64,000 bases of DNA from Planctomycetota bacterium (GTDB lineage: Bacteria; Planctomycetota; Phycisphaerae; Phycisphaerales; UBA1924): positions 62,001 through 126,000 of the forward strand of contig JAJRXR010000042.1 in assembly GCA_024276195.1 (NCBI GenBank). The letters are read 5' to 3'. Position 1 is the stretch's first letter, and each line of letters begins with the position of its first letter. The notes below the pieces were generated by a model that worked only from the letters and a program-made list of their open reading frames with translations, did no database searches and was not told the origin of the DNA. Made by a program: the position numbers and the translations under genes. Below are positions 47,880 through 56,668 of this stretch, one piece after another.

Positions 47880-50015
47880 ATGCGAATTAGCACCCGAACC
47901 CTGGCGCTCGCCGCCATCGCCGGAACCGCCTGCGGCGCCTTCGCCCAGGACAGCGTCAGCAACACAGGCGCTGGCCTCCCGGGCGACGCCTTCAGCCCCT
48001 ACGACCCCGCCACCTGCCAGGACTTCGTCGTTGACCTGGTCCCCTTCACCACCTCCACGGGCGCCACCTTCGGCATCGCCCCGCTGATCAAAACCAGCAA
48101 GGTCAACGACGCCTTCTTCGGCTCCCTCGGCTCCGCCCAGGCCGTCAGCCCCGACCTGCTGACCGGCGTTCCCTACGCCGCCGCAAGCTACGCCTTGTGG
48201 ACCACTCCTGGCCAGGGCGTGCACCCCACCAACAACGCCGCCGCGAACCTCATCAACCCCCCCGGTCCGACGGGCAACCAGTTCTCCGTCGCGATGAACG
48301 AGTTCGCCACCAACAACGGCGGCGGCAACCACGAAGGCATCATCGGCGCCATCGTCAACTACGACACTGCCGAGCCCGGTCGCCTCTACGTCCACCGCGT
48401 CATGGTCGCCACCGCGGGTGTTGACAACCTCCAGGGCAACGCCGCCGCCTTCGGTGGCATCTCTGTAGACGCCAACGGCAACACCTACATCCGCGCCGAC
48501 AACTTCGGCGTCACCCCCCCCCTCGGCGTCGTCCCCGTTGCCGGCAACAACTGGTTCCGCACCCGAATGCAGGACCGCGCCTGCAACACCAGCAACCTGC
48601 TCTCCGGCCTCGCCGCAACCATGGACGCCACAGACGCCCTCCTGACCGGCGCCGCTTCCGCACACAGCCCACCCACCAACATCGCCGCCAGCACCTTCGG
48701 TGGCAACGGCGCCGTCTCTGGCCCCAACTTTGCCAGCCAGTGGGTCCGCGGCGCCATGGCCCCGCTCACCGCTGATATCTCCCACCTCCTCGGCTCCGAC
48801 CAGCGCGGTACCCTCGGCAGCTCCGCCAAAACCCCCCTCGCCAGCGGCATCTGGACACACGCCGGCATGCAGCGTGACGCATTCGACGCGACCCGTCGCG
48901 TCGCCGTCTGGAGTGTTGACGCCTCCCTCAGCGTCGCCGAACAGTACGCCTTCGACCTGCCCATGAGCATCTCCGATCCCTGTGATCCCGTCACCATCGC
49001 CACCGCCATCAGCGAGTTCCGCGGCTACCTCAGCCAGGGCGCCTTCCGAGGCGGCACGGGCATGATGGCCGTCGGTGGTGACCAGGCCGGTCGTGTCCTC
49101 GCCGCCGGCGCCATCTCCGAGTTCAACATCCAGTCCGACCCCTTCACCCACATCCCCGTCCTCCGCTTCAACGAGGACGGAACCAACCCCGAGTGGACCC
49201 TCGCCGGCTGGACCAACGCCCTCGCCGGAACGGGCAAGCCCATCTACGACGGGACCGGAGCCGCCATCGGACAGATGACCACACTCCTGACCGCCACCGG
49301 CGGCGCCGTGGTCGGCCCCTCCGCTTCCGTCCCCACAATCGACAGCGCCGGCAACGTCTGGTTCCTCGCCGCCGTCGAGCTCTTCCTCCGCATCGACACG
49401 GACATGGACACCATCCCCGACGCCTCCGACTTTGACACCGCGCTCGTCCGCGCCATCTACGACCCCGCAAACTTCTGCTACTCCCTCGAGCTCGTCGTCG
49501 AGCTGGGCCAGGTCTTCTCCGGCGCCAACTCCGGTCGCGACTACCAGATCCAGTTCCTTGAAATCGCCGACAACAACTCCATGTCCTCCGGCTCCTTCTA
49601 CTCCGCCAACGGCGCCTCCAACGCCTGGAACAACTTCGATATCACCAACCTCGACCCCGCCGATCCACGCACCAACGGCGGCATCGTCCTCAAGGCCTCC
49701 ATCGTCTACGACGTTGACGCCGACCTGGACTTCGACAACCCCACCGCCTTCGGTGGTGATCCCCTCTCCATCGACGAGCAGTACAACGTCCTGCTCTACA
49801 TCGGCAACCTCGACAACACCGATCCGCCCGCCGGTGGCTGCAACATCGCCGACCTCGCCGAGCCCTTCGGCACCCTCGACTTCTCCGACGTCATCGCCTT
49901 CCTCGTCGCCTTCGGCGCCATGGACCCGGCCGCCGACCTCGCCCCGCCCTTCGGCACCTTCGACTTCTCCGACGTCATCGCCTTCCTCGGCGCCTTCGGC
50001 GCCGGCTGCCCGTAA
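47880..50015 (+). CDS. Large secreted protein with GC-type dockerin-like C-terminus
   Basis: The 711-residue protein has a signal peptide (MRISTRTLALAAIAGTACGA, cleaved near AFAQ). The long mature part is beta-rich, with Asn/Gly/Thr-rich segments and no recognised catalytic motif; blocks such as GGISVDANGNTYIRADNFG and SAGNVWFLAAVELFLRID suggest propeller-like strands. It ends in two dockerin-like repeats, ADLAEPFGTLDFSDVIAFL and ADLAPPFGTFDFSDVIAFL, and GCP. The start at 47880 has GAGGAG 8 nt upstream; the frame continues upstream but without a signal or domain. Codon use is strongly C-ending, as expected of an abundant protein. A terminator hairpin follows. Confidence 0.85.
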   Translation: MRISTRTLALAAIAGTACGAFAQDSVSNTGAGLPGDAFSPYDPATCQDFVVDLVPFTTSTGATFGIAPLIKTSKVNDAFFGSLGSAQAVSPDLLTGVPYAAASYALWTTPGQGVHPTNNAAANLINPPGPTGNQFSVAMNEFATNNGGGNHEGIIGAIVNYDTAEPGRLYVHRVMVATAGVDNLQGNAAAFGGISVDANGNTYIRADNFGVTPPLGVVPVAGNNWFRTRMQDRACNTSNLLSGLAATMDATDALLTGAASAHSPPTNIAASTFGGNGAVSGPNFASQWVRGAMAPLTADISHLLGSDQRGTLGSSAKTPLASGIWTHAGMQRDAFDATRRVAVWSVDASLSVAEQYAFDLPMSISDPCDPVTIATAISEFRGYLSQGAFRGGTGMMAVGGDQAGRVLAAGAISEFNIQSDPFTHIPVLRFNEDGTNPEWTLAGWTNALAGTGKPIYDGTGAAIGQMTTLLTATGGAVVGPSASVPTIDSAGNVWFLAAVELFLRIDTDMDTIPDASDFDTALVRAIYDPANFCYSLELVVELGQVFSGANSGRDYQIQFLEIADNNSMSSGSFYSANGASNAWNNFDITNLDPADPRTNGGIVLKASIVYDVDADLDFDNPTAFGGDPLSIDEQYNVLLYIGNLDNTDPPAGGCNIADLAEPFGTLDFSDVIAFLVAFGAMDPAADLAPPFGTFDFSDVIAFLGAFGAGCP

Positions 50016-50075
50016 CCCGCTCAGCGTGAGGGCTCGTCCCTCACCGCTTGACCGGGTTTGATTCGATCTCACCCC

Positions 50076-50103
50076 CCCGGGCCGAAACGCCCGGGCGGTT
50101 CTT
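50076..50103 (+). terminator. Terminator after the large dockerin protein
   Basis: CCCGGGC pairs with GCCCGGG around CGAAAC, followed by GGTTCTT. A second small hairpin, GTGAGGG/CCCTCAC, lies closer to the stop codon. Confidence 0.6.
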
Positions 50104-50233
50104 CAAGGCCGCCTCCCGAACCGCTCACGCCCCGAATGCGTACCGACCCTTGCCCACTCGGGTGTTCAGTCCGTATCCGCCACGCACTCAGATCAAGCCC
50201 ATCCGCACGCTCAACCGAGCAAGGAATCGCACG

Positions 50234-51556
50234 ATGAAAGCCGCAAGCCGCCTCCTCCCGCTCGCCGCCGCCCTGCTCGCCAGCCCCGCGCTCGCCCAGT
50301 GGGATCCAAGCAACGGCGACTGGAGCAAGGCCGACCCCGACGACATCCGCGTCATGACCTGGAACATCCAGAACGGCATCGCCACCTCGAACTCCGACAA
50401 GTCCGACGGCTTCAACCAGTGGAACGCCCTCGTCCGCATCGTCGCCGCCCTCCAGCCCGACGTGCTCATCATGCAAGAGTGCGGCGACGGCGACTCCATC
50501 CCCGTCCTCGAAAACCAGATCGACATCTTCCTCAACGGAGGAGGAGGCGCCGAAGTCTGGGTCAAGCAGTTTGTCCCCAGCTACGACCTCCCCTACGTCT
50601 TCGTCAACGCCGTCACCGACAACTTCAACCGCAACGTCATCCTCTCTCGCTACCCCATGAGCGACATCAACGGCGACTCCCTCTTCAAGTACACCGACTT
50701 CCTCACCATCAACGACCCCAGCGTCCCCTACCAGGACGGCGGCACCGGCGGCATCCGAGGCTTCATGTTCGCAGAGATCGATCTCCCCGACGAGACCTAC
50801 GCCGGAGACCTCGTCGTCGGAAACTCACACCTCAAGGCCTTCTCCGACACGAGCAGCTTCAACCAGCGCGTCGAGGCCACCCAGAACATCGCCTACTTCA
50901 TCGACGCCTACTACAACGGCCTCGGGACCGGCACGTCCGACCCCAACGGCGCCGTCATCCTCCCCATCGCCGGCTCCGTCCTCGACCCCAACACCCCCAT
51001 GATCTGGGGCGGCGATCTCAACCAATCCAACTACTCATTCCCCGCCACCACCATCTGGCAGGCCGGAATGTTCGGCGGAACCGACGGCGTTGACCGCGAC
51101 GGCTCCGACGCCTCCCCCGATGTCGCCGCACACCCCATCTCGGGCGACACCAGCACCCAGAGCTCCTCCAAAATCGACTACCTCGTCTACCAGGACTCCA
51201 TCGCACAGCCCCGCACCGAGTTCATCTTCCGCACCAGCGGCTCGGGCGTCACCCTCGGCACCCTGCCCCCGCCCGTTGATTCCTTCCCCATCGTCCCCCA
51301 GTCCGCCTCCAACCTCGCCTCCGATCACCGCCCCGTCGTCATCGACTTCATCCTCCCCGCCGCCGCTGGCCCCGAAGGCTGCAACGAGGCCGACCTCGCC
51401 GAGCCTTTCGGCGCGCACGACTTCTCAGATGTCGTCGCGTTCCTCGGAGCCTTCGGCGCGATGGACCCCGCCGCCGACCTCGCCCCACCGTTCGGAACCT
51501 TCGACTTCTCAGATGTCGTCGCGTTCCTCGGAGCCTTCGCCGCCGGCTGCCCCTGA
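50234..51556 (+). CDS. Secreted endonuclease/exonuclease/phosphatase-family protein with GC-type dockerin
   Basis: The 440-residue protein has a signal peptide (about 1-22) and an EEP-fold hydrolase domain (about 30-370). The expected active-site residues are present: Asn in RVMTWNIQNG, Glu in LIMQECGDG, His in VVGNSHLKAF, Asp and Asn in WGGDLNQSN, and the final SDH in LASDHRPVVIDF. Family members cut nucleic acids or phosphoesters with magnesium; as it is exported, extracellular DNA or phosphate scavenging is plausible. Two dockerin-like repeats ending GCP close the protein. AAGGAA lies 8 nt before ATG. A longer reading would include the previous terminator and is rejected. Confidence 0.92.
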   Translation: MKAASRLLPLAAALLASPALAQWDPSNGDWSKADPDDIRVMTWNIQNGIATSNSDKSDGFNQWNALVRIVAALQPDVLIMQECGDGDSIPVLENQIDIFLNGGGGAEVWVKQFVPSYDLPYVFVNAVTDNFNRNVILSRYPMSDINGDSLFKYTDFLTINDPSVPYQDGGTGGIRGFMFAEIDLPDETYAGDLVVGNSHLKAFSDTSSFNQRVEATQNIAYFIDAYYNGLGTGTSDPNGAVILPIAGSVLDPNTPMIWGGDLNQSNYSFPATTIWQAGMFGGTDGVDRDGSDASPDVAAHPISGDTSTQSSSKIDYLVYQDSIAQPRTEFIFRTSGSGVTLGTLPPPVDSFPIVPQSASNLASDHRPVVIDFILPAAAGPEGCNEADLAEPFGAHDFSDVVAFLGAFGAMDPAADLAPPFGTFDFSDVVAFLGAFAAGCP

Positions 51557-51740
51557 TCCCGTCCTCGGGTCAGTGATCCAACCAAAACCAGCAGCACCGA
51601 CCCGAAGACGGGCGGGTGGCGTGGAGACGCCGTCTTCGGCTTCTCCACGAGCAGACCGTGCAGAAGGCTGGCGCCCTCTGCACGCCACCACCCTCATCAG
51701 CACCGACCCGAAGATGGGTCAGTGGCGTGGTGGCGCTGAA
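51553..51740. repeat. Cluster of related palindromic repeats between convergent genes
   Basis: Units built on GACCCG...CGGGTC occur at about 51553-51575, 51593-51620 and 51699-51728; the last two share CAGCACCGACCCGAAGA and TGGCGTGG. Between them lies a hairpin, GTGCAGA/TCTGCAC (51658-51682). The same unit recurs at 54491. The cluster probably also terminates both flanking genes. Confidence 0.65.
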
Positions 51741-51757
51741 CGCCCGACGTGCAGAAT

Positions 51758-52234
51758 CTAGTCGCGCCCACCCAGCCGCCGAACCTCGTTCATCGCGCGG
51801 TCGAGCTGCATCTTGAGCTGCCGCACCCGAAGCAACGATCGCACCCGCGTCAACAGCTCGAGCCGGTTCACCGGCTTCGTCAAAAAATCATCCGCCCCGG
51901 CCTCGACCGCACGCTCCACATCCCCCACCTCGTTCAGCGCCGTCACCATGATCACCGGGATATCCCGCGTCGCCGCGTCCGCCTTGATCTTCTCGCACAG
52001 CTGAAACCCGCTCATCCGCGGCATCATGATGTCCAGCAAAATCAGATCCGGCGGACGAGCCTCGATCGCCGCCAGCGCCTCGAGCCCGTCCTTGCACGCC
52101 TCGACCGGACACCCGAGTTCGTCCAGATACGCCTGGAGAAGCTCGAGGTTCTGTTCGTTGTCATCCACGAGCAGCACCCGGGCGGACTTCGTGTCCAGTG
52201 CAGAATCGCTCAGCGCCTCGCCTTGCGTGTCCAT
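51758..52234 (-). CDS. Single-domain response regulator
   Basis: The 158-residue protein is a receiver domain with little else. The acidic pair is Asp24/Asp25 (VLLVDDNE), the phosphorylation site Asp68 (LILLDIMMP), the switch Thr98 (MVTA) and Lys120 (FLTKP). After the domain a charged helix of about 25 residues follows, without an output domain, so it likely acts through protein contacts or as a phosphorelay carrier. GGAGG lies 8 nt before the ATG at 52234. No histidine kinase is adjacent. Confidence 0.92.
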   Translation of the reverse strand: MDTQGEALSDSALDTKSARVLLVDDNEQNLELLQAYLDELGCPVEACKDGLEALAAIEARPPDLILLDIMMPRMSGFQLCEKIKADAATRDIPVIMVTALNEVGDVERAVEAGADDFLTKPVNRLELLTRVRSLLRVRQLKMQLDRAMNEVRRLGGRD

Positions 52235-52351
52235 CGCCGTCCTCCGCGTTTGTCGCCCGGGCATTCGCCCCAGGGCGCCATCACGCCAATAATCCCTATT
52301 CCGAGGGCGCCCCGCACCCTCAAGACCCGCAACGCGGTATCGGAGCAGGGT

Positions 52352-52801
52352 ATGCCCGCCTCACTCGCCACAGAAATCTCGCCCTGGCACAACCAGTTTG
52401 CCCAGCCTTCCACCGAGTCGCTCCTCGCCGGTGTCGAGGAGGAACGCCTCAGGCTTGTCAAACTCGTTCGTAAAGGCCTGCTCGCCCTCGATGGGTGCGA
52501 AGAAAGCCTCGGCTGGCACGGCATCCCCTGGCGCTGGTCCATGACCTACGCCATCAACGCCCAGACCCGCGCCTACCTCATCCCCGAGCCCGAACGCCCC
52601 GCCCTGGCCATGCCCATCCGCGCCGCTGAGATCGACGCCATCAACTTCCGCCCCCTCTCTCGCCCCGTGCGCGACGGCGTGATGAACGCGGCCTACGTCG
52701 CCGGCATCCTCTGGGCCGAGTGGGAACTCACCGCCGCCACCCAGATCAGCGACCTGCTCAGCTTCCAGAACAAGCTCCTGGCCAGCTCCGGCAAACGCTG
52801 A
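52352..52801 (+). CDS. Conserved-looking hypothetical protein
   Basis: The 149-residue soluble protein was not assigned to a family. It contains GCEESLGWHGIPWRWSMTYA followed by a strand-rich middle with PEPERPALAMPIRAAEI, and a helical end. The Trp-rich 'GWHG-W-W' block and the YLIP-like strand faintly recall DUF3788-type proteins, but I would not rest on that. No signal peptide or membrane helix. Start chosen at ATG 52352, the first Met after the divergent response-regulator gene; GGAGCAGGG precedes it. Codon use matches the neighbours. Confidence 0.7.
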   Translation: MPASLATEISPWHNQFAQPSTESLLAGVEEERLRLVKLVRKGLLALDGCEESLGWHGIPWRWSMTYAINAQTRAYLIPEPERPALAMPIRAAEIDAINFRPLSRPVRDGVMNAAYVAGILWAEWELTAATQISDLLSFQNKLLASSGKR

Positions 52802-52946
52802 TCCCTCCCCGCTCGCCCCCTCAGATCACACCCGATCCGACAGATCCGTACCCGCTGGCGAAACCCCCGCCGCCGGGCCGATGATGCCCCCGCCGAGCCG
52901 GACCCGTCCCGGCGGACCCCACCCGCATCATCGAGGTACCCACCGC

Positions 52947-54452
52947 ATGCCCCGGACCAGCCGCCGAGCCGCCCTTCCAGCCGTTCTTGTCGCCTGCGCT
53001 CTCGCCCTGCTCACCCCGCTGGCGCTGGCTGGCCCGCTCGACTCCGACCTCAACGATCTCCTCAACCACATCGACCTCGGCGACGCCCAGGTCAGCGTCC
53101 TCGTCATGGACCCCGTCACCAACCGCGTGCTCGCCTCGCACAACCCCAATCTCGCCCTCATCCCCGCGTCCAACCAGAAACTCCTCACCTCCGGCGCCGC
53201 CCTCATCACCCTCGGCGAGTCCTTCGTCTTCCGCACCGAACTGCTCCTCGATGGCACACGCCTGATCATCCGCGGCTCGGGCGACCCGGGCCTGGGCGAC
53301 CCCGTCCTTCTCGAACGCTCCGACCCCCCCATGACCGTTGACGACCTGCTCGAACGCCTCGCCTCGAGCGTTGCAGCCCGCGCCCAAGATGGCATCACCG
53401 AGATCATCGCCGACGACCGCGTCTTCGACCGCCAGTACGCCCACCCCTCCTGGCCCGAGAAAGATCTCAACCGCTGGTACTGCGCCGAGGTCGCCGGGCT
53501 CGGGTTTCACACCAACGTCATCTCCGTGTTCGTCTCCCCCGCGCCCGAAGGCCCAGGCGCCGCCCCCCGCGTCAGCGTCCAGCCCGACGCCCCGGTCTAC
53601 ACCCTCAACAACCGCGCCCGCACCACGACCTCGGGAGCCAACTCCGCCTGGATCGCCCGCCCCGCGCCCGCCAACGTCTTCACCCTCTTCGGCGACGTCC
53701 GCCGCCCCGCCCTCGCCCCCATCCGCGCCTCCATCCACGAGCCCCCCCTCTTCACCGCAGGCCTCATCCGCAGCGCTCTGCACAACGCGGGCGTGCCCGT
53801 CCCGAGCAACTCAGCCCTGCGCCTGGCCAGCGACCGCGACCAGTTCACCAACGCCGAGACCGTCGCCGTCGTGATGACCGCGCTGCCCGAGGTCCTCCGC
53901 CGGTGCAACACCGACTCGCACAACCTCTACGCCGAGGCCTTGATCAAACGCATCGGGTACGAGGTGACAAGCGACGCTGGCTCCTGGGCCAACGGCGCCG
54001 CCGTCATCCGCATGCTCCTCTCCGAACGCCTCGGCCCCGATCACGCCTCGAGCGTCCACATCGCCGACGGCTCGGGCATGAGCCGAAACAACCGTGTCTC
54101 CCCCGCCACCCTCGCCGCCTGGCTCGACTCGATCTCCGATGATCCCGCCCTCTTCACGCCCTTCGTCGATTCACTCGCAGCCCCAGGCGAAGGCACCCTC
54201 ACCTCCCGCTTCAAAAACGTCTCTCTCGACAACCAGGTCCGCGCCGAGAGCGGATACCTCACCGGCGTCTACGCCCTCTCGGGCTACCTCATCGACCCCA
54301 CAACCTCGCGCCGCATCGTCTTCTCGATGATCATCAACGAGGGACGCCGCTCCTCGGGCAACGCGCGCCGCTTCCACGAGGCTTTCGTCGTTGACATCGA
54401 CCGCTGGCTCACCAAACAACGCCCCGCCCGCGCCGACGCCCTCGGCGGCTAG
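52947..54452 (+). CDS. dacB: PBP4-type D-alanyl-D-alanine carboxypeptidase with altered KTG motif
   Basis: This exported 501-residue protein belongs to the S13 (PBP4/DacB) family, which trims or cuts peptidoglycan cross-links. It has a signal peptide (about 1-30), SxxK in IPASNQKLL, and SxN in TDSHNLYAEAL. The third motif, usually KTG, reads RAESGYLTG, so Lys-Thr is replaced by Glu-Ser. That Lys helps bind the substrate carboxylate, so activity may be lost or altered. GAGG lies 11 nt before the ATG at 52947. Planctomycetes were long thought to lack peptidoglycan, and many of their wall genes are reduced. It is followed by palindromic repeats. Confidence 0.88.
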   Translation: MPRTSRRAALPAVLVACALALLTPLALAGPLDSDLNDLLNHIDLGDAQVSVLVMDPVTNRVLASHNPNLALIPASNQKLLTSGAALITLGESFVFRTELLLDGTRLIIRGSGDPGLGDPVLLERSDPPMTVDDLLERLASSVAARAQDGITEIIADDRVFDRQYAHPSWPEKDLNRWYCAEVAGLGFHTNVISVFVSPAPEGPGAAPRVSVQPDAPVYTLNNRARTTTSGANSAWIARPAPANVFTLFGDVRRPALAPIRASIHEPPLFTAGLIRSALHNAGVPVPSNSALRLASDRDQFTNAETVAVVMTALPEVLRRCNTDSHNLYAEALIKRIGYEVTSDAGSWANGAAVIRMLLSERLGPDHASSVHIADGSGMSRNNRVSPATLAAWLDSISDDPALFTPFVDSLAAPGEGTLTSRFKNVSLDNQVRAESGYLTGVYALSGYLIDPTTSRRIVFSMIINEGRRSSGNARRFHEAFVVDIDRWLTKQRPARADALGG

Positions 54453-54490
54453 GTTTCGTTCGGCCCCCCCTGAATGCAATGCGCCCGTGC

Positions 54491-54514
54491 CACTGACCCG
54501 TCTTCGGGTCAGTG
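54491..54514. repeat. Perfect palindromic intergenic repeat
   Basis: CACTGACCCG (54491-54500) and CGGGTCAGTG (54505-54514) are exact reverse complements around a TCTT loop. It is the cleanest copy of the unit seen in the 51553-51740 cluster and lies between two convergent genes. Confidence 0.8.
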
Positions 54515-54531
54515 CTCATTCCGCCGGGCGC

Positions 54532-54562
54532 CACAGCTTGGCCGGCTCTGCGGCAAGCTGTG
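54532..54562 (-). terminator. Hairpin after the UbiD-family gene
   Basis: CACAGCTTG (54532-54540) pairs with CAAGCTGTG (54554-54562), 13 nt beyond the stop codon of the minus-strand gene. No strong T-run follows. Confidence 0.45.
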
Positions 54563-54574
54563 CTCCGCTCCCGC

Positions 54575-56656
54575 TCACTCCAGCCCGTATTCCGACCACC
54601 GACGCTCGATCAGCTCCCGCGTCGCGTGATCAACCTCCAGCACCGGGGGCCAGGCGCGCACCGCCTGCCCGTTGGCGCCGTCCTGCCCGGTCTTGGGCGT
54701 GCAATCAAACACCACACGCTCATCCGCCCAGATCGCGTCCCGCCCCGCGTCGAAGTTCGCCAGCCAGTGAAACATCGCCAGCTTCGTGTCGAACACGTCC
54801 ACGTCCCGCCCGAGAACAGCACAGAACCGCGCCGCCGGCGCGAACGGGATCTCCAGCAGCGATTCACCGACCCGCCTCCCGAGCCCCGCCCGGTCCGCCT
54901 CGCCGTGCCCGCGATCGACGCGCACAAACACCCACCCCGGCGCGTCGTCGTTGAGCGCGACATCGAGCACGCCCTCAATCGTGCGCGCCCGCCCGAGCAG
55001 CTCGCCCCGCGCCTCGCCCCGGTCCGCCGTCCACTCGTCCATCGCCCCGCCAACGGGCACGCCCCGGACCTCCTCGCCCGGAACTTTCCTCGTGCAGTCA
55101 AGCCCGATCTTCATCCCCGCGCCCAGGCGGGGCGCCGCGTGGTCCAGGATGTCCAGCGCCCCGTTGACACACTCGATATCCCGAGCCGGACGGCAGTACC
55201 TCGCGCACGCCGCCAGAACAGCGCCCGCGTCGTGGACATCCACATCATCATCCACCACAAAGATCGACTTTGTCCACGCCATCTGCCCCGCGCCCCAGAT
55301 CGCGTGCATCACCCGGCGCGCGTGCAGCGGGTACTGCTTGCGGATCTTCACGAACACGCAGTTGTGAAACGCACCGAACATCGGCAGGTCGTAGTCCTCA
55401 ATATCATGGATCAATGTCTGCAGCAGCGGCAGCATGATCCGCTCGGTCGCCTTGCCCAGGAAGTAATCCTCCTGCGGCGGCAGCCCGACCACCGTCGCCG
55501 GAAAGATCGCGTTCCGCCTGCGCGTCACCGCGCTGACCTCCATCAGCGGGTACCGGTCCGGCATCGAATAAAACCCGGTGTGGTCCCCGAACGGACCTTC
55601 AAACACCGCCCCGGCGCCAAGCTCACCCGCGCCCGCCTCGCGCGGGTCCCACCCGGGCATGCCCGCGTCGGTGCGCACAAACCCCTCGATCACGATCTCC
55701 GCGTCCGCCGGCGCCCACAGCGGAACGCTCACCCCCCGGACCATCCGCATCCCGCGTCCATTCAAAAACCCCGCCATCAACAGCTCGCTGATCCCCGGCG
55801 GCAGCGGGCACGTCGCGCTGTATGCAAGCACACTCGCCCCGCCCAGCACGATCGCCACCGGCATCGCCTCGCCCAGCTCTTTCCAGCTCCGCCAGTGCGC
55901 CGCCCCGTCATGGTGCATGTGCCAGTGCATCGCCATGCGGTCCCGCCCGAGCAGCTGCATCCGGTACATCCCGATGTTGTGCGACCGGGGCTTGTCGCTG
56001 TCCCGGTCGTCCGCGTGGATCGTGTGAACCCCCGCCAGCGTGATGTACCGCCCGCGCTGCGTCGCCTCCCACTGCTCGTCGTTCATCTCCGGATGACCAA
56101 GCCCCTCGACGCTCTGGTTCACGTCCGGGGGATACCCAAGGGCGCCAAGATCGCCGTCGTGCGCCCAGCACCGGATCAAGCCCAGGCGCGTCAGGTCGAT
56201 CTCGTCGCCCGTTTCGATGATCTCCTGGCAGGCGCCGCGCCCGCGCAGACGCTTCGGCCCGATCTTGAGCAGCGGCAGCATCGACCGCCCCTTGGCCAGC
56301 GCCTCGCCCAACGAGCGCGGCGCCTCGGGCTTGACCAACGCCCCGATCTGGTCCCCGATCTGCTCGAAGCTGCGCCCGAGCGCCATCTCCATGCGCCGGT
56401 AGCTGCCGAAGGCGTTGATGAGCACGGGCGTATCGCACCCGGTGACATTCTCAAAAAGAATCGCAGGCCCGCCCAGGTGGTGGAAGGCCGGGTCGGCGCG
56501 CATGGCCGAGGCGCTCGCCGCCCCGGGCGCTGGCGTCTTGCTCACCCGATCGGCGATCGCCCCGATCTCGCAGATCGGGCTGACGGGCGCCGAAACACGC
56601 CGAAGCTCTCCGGCGTGCTCAAGCGCCGCCACAAACTCGTGCAGATCTCGGTACAT
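54575..56656 (-). CDS. UbiD-family decarboxylase
   Basis: The 693-residue enzyme should decarboxylate an aromatic or alpha,beta-unsaturated acid with prenylated FMN. Family features: MYRDLHEFVAALE opening, SHNIGMYRMQLLGRDRMAMH with the cofactor-binding loop, PVAIVLGGASVLAYSATCPL, and EGPFGDHTGFY. It is about 200 residues longer than E. coli UbiD (497), the surplus being mostly C-terminal (about 490-693). A menaquinone-pathway role, as for MqnL-type homologues, is likely since planctomycetes generally use menaquinone, but that is inference. A UbiX flavin prenyltransferase is not in the window. Its ATG lies only 12 nt from the ATG of the divergent methyltransferase gene. Confidence 0.9.
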   Translation of the reverse strand: MYRDLHEFVAALEHAGELRRVSAPVSPICEIGAIADRVSKTPAPGAASASAMRADPAFHHLGGPAILFENVTGCDTPVLINAFGSYRRMEMALGRSFEQIGDQIGALVKPEAPRSLGEALAKGRSMLPLLKIGPKRLRGRGACQEIIETGDEIDLTRLGLIRCWAHDGDLGALGYPPDVNQSVEGLGHPEMNDEQWEATQRGRYITLAGVHTIHADDRDSDKPRSHNIGMYRMQLLGRDRMAMHWHMHHDGAAHWRSWKELGEAMPVAIVLGGASVLAYSATCPLPPGISELLMAGFLNGRGMRMVRGVSVPLWAPADAEIVIEGFVRTDAGMPGWDPREAGAGELGAGAVFEGPFGDHTGFYSMPDRYPLMEVSAVTRRRNAIFPATVVGLPPQEDYFLGKATERIMLPLLQTLIHDIEDYDLPMFGAFHNCVFVKIRKQYPLHARRVMHAIWGAGQMAWTKSIFVVDDDVDVHDAGAVLAACARYCRPARDIECVNGALDILDHAAPRLGAGMKIGLDCTRKVPGEEVRGVPVGGAMDEWTADRGEARGELLGRARTIEGVLDVALNDDAPGWVFVRVDRGHGEADRAGLGRRVGESLLEIPFAPAARFCAVLGRDVDVFDTKLAMFHWLANFDAGRDAIWADERVVFDCTPKTGQDGANGQAVRAWPPVLEVDHATRELIERRWSEYGLE

Positions 56657-56668
56657 TCATACCAGCGT

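Noticed and set aside
54512..56668. Extension of the methyltransferase frame by 719 codons
   Set aside because: It is antisense to the UbiD-family gene and rich in Arg/Pro/His.
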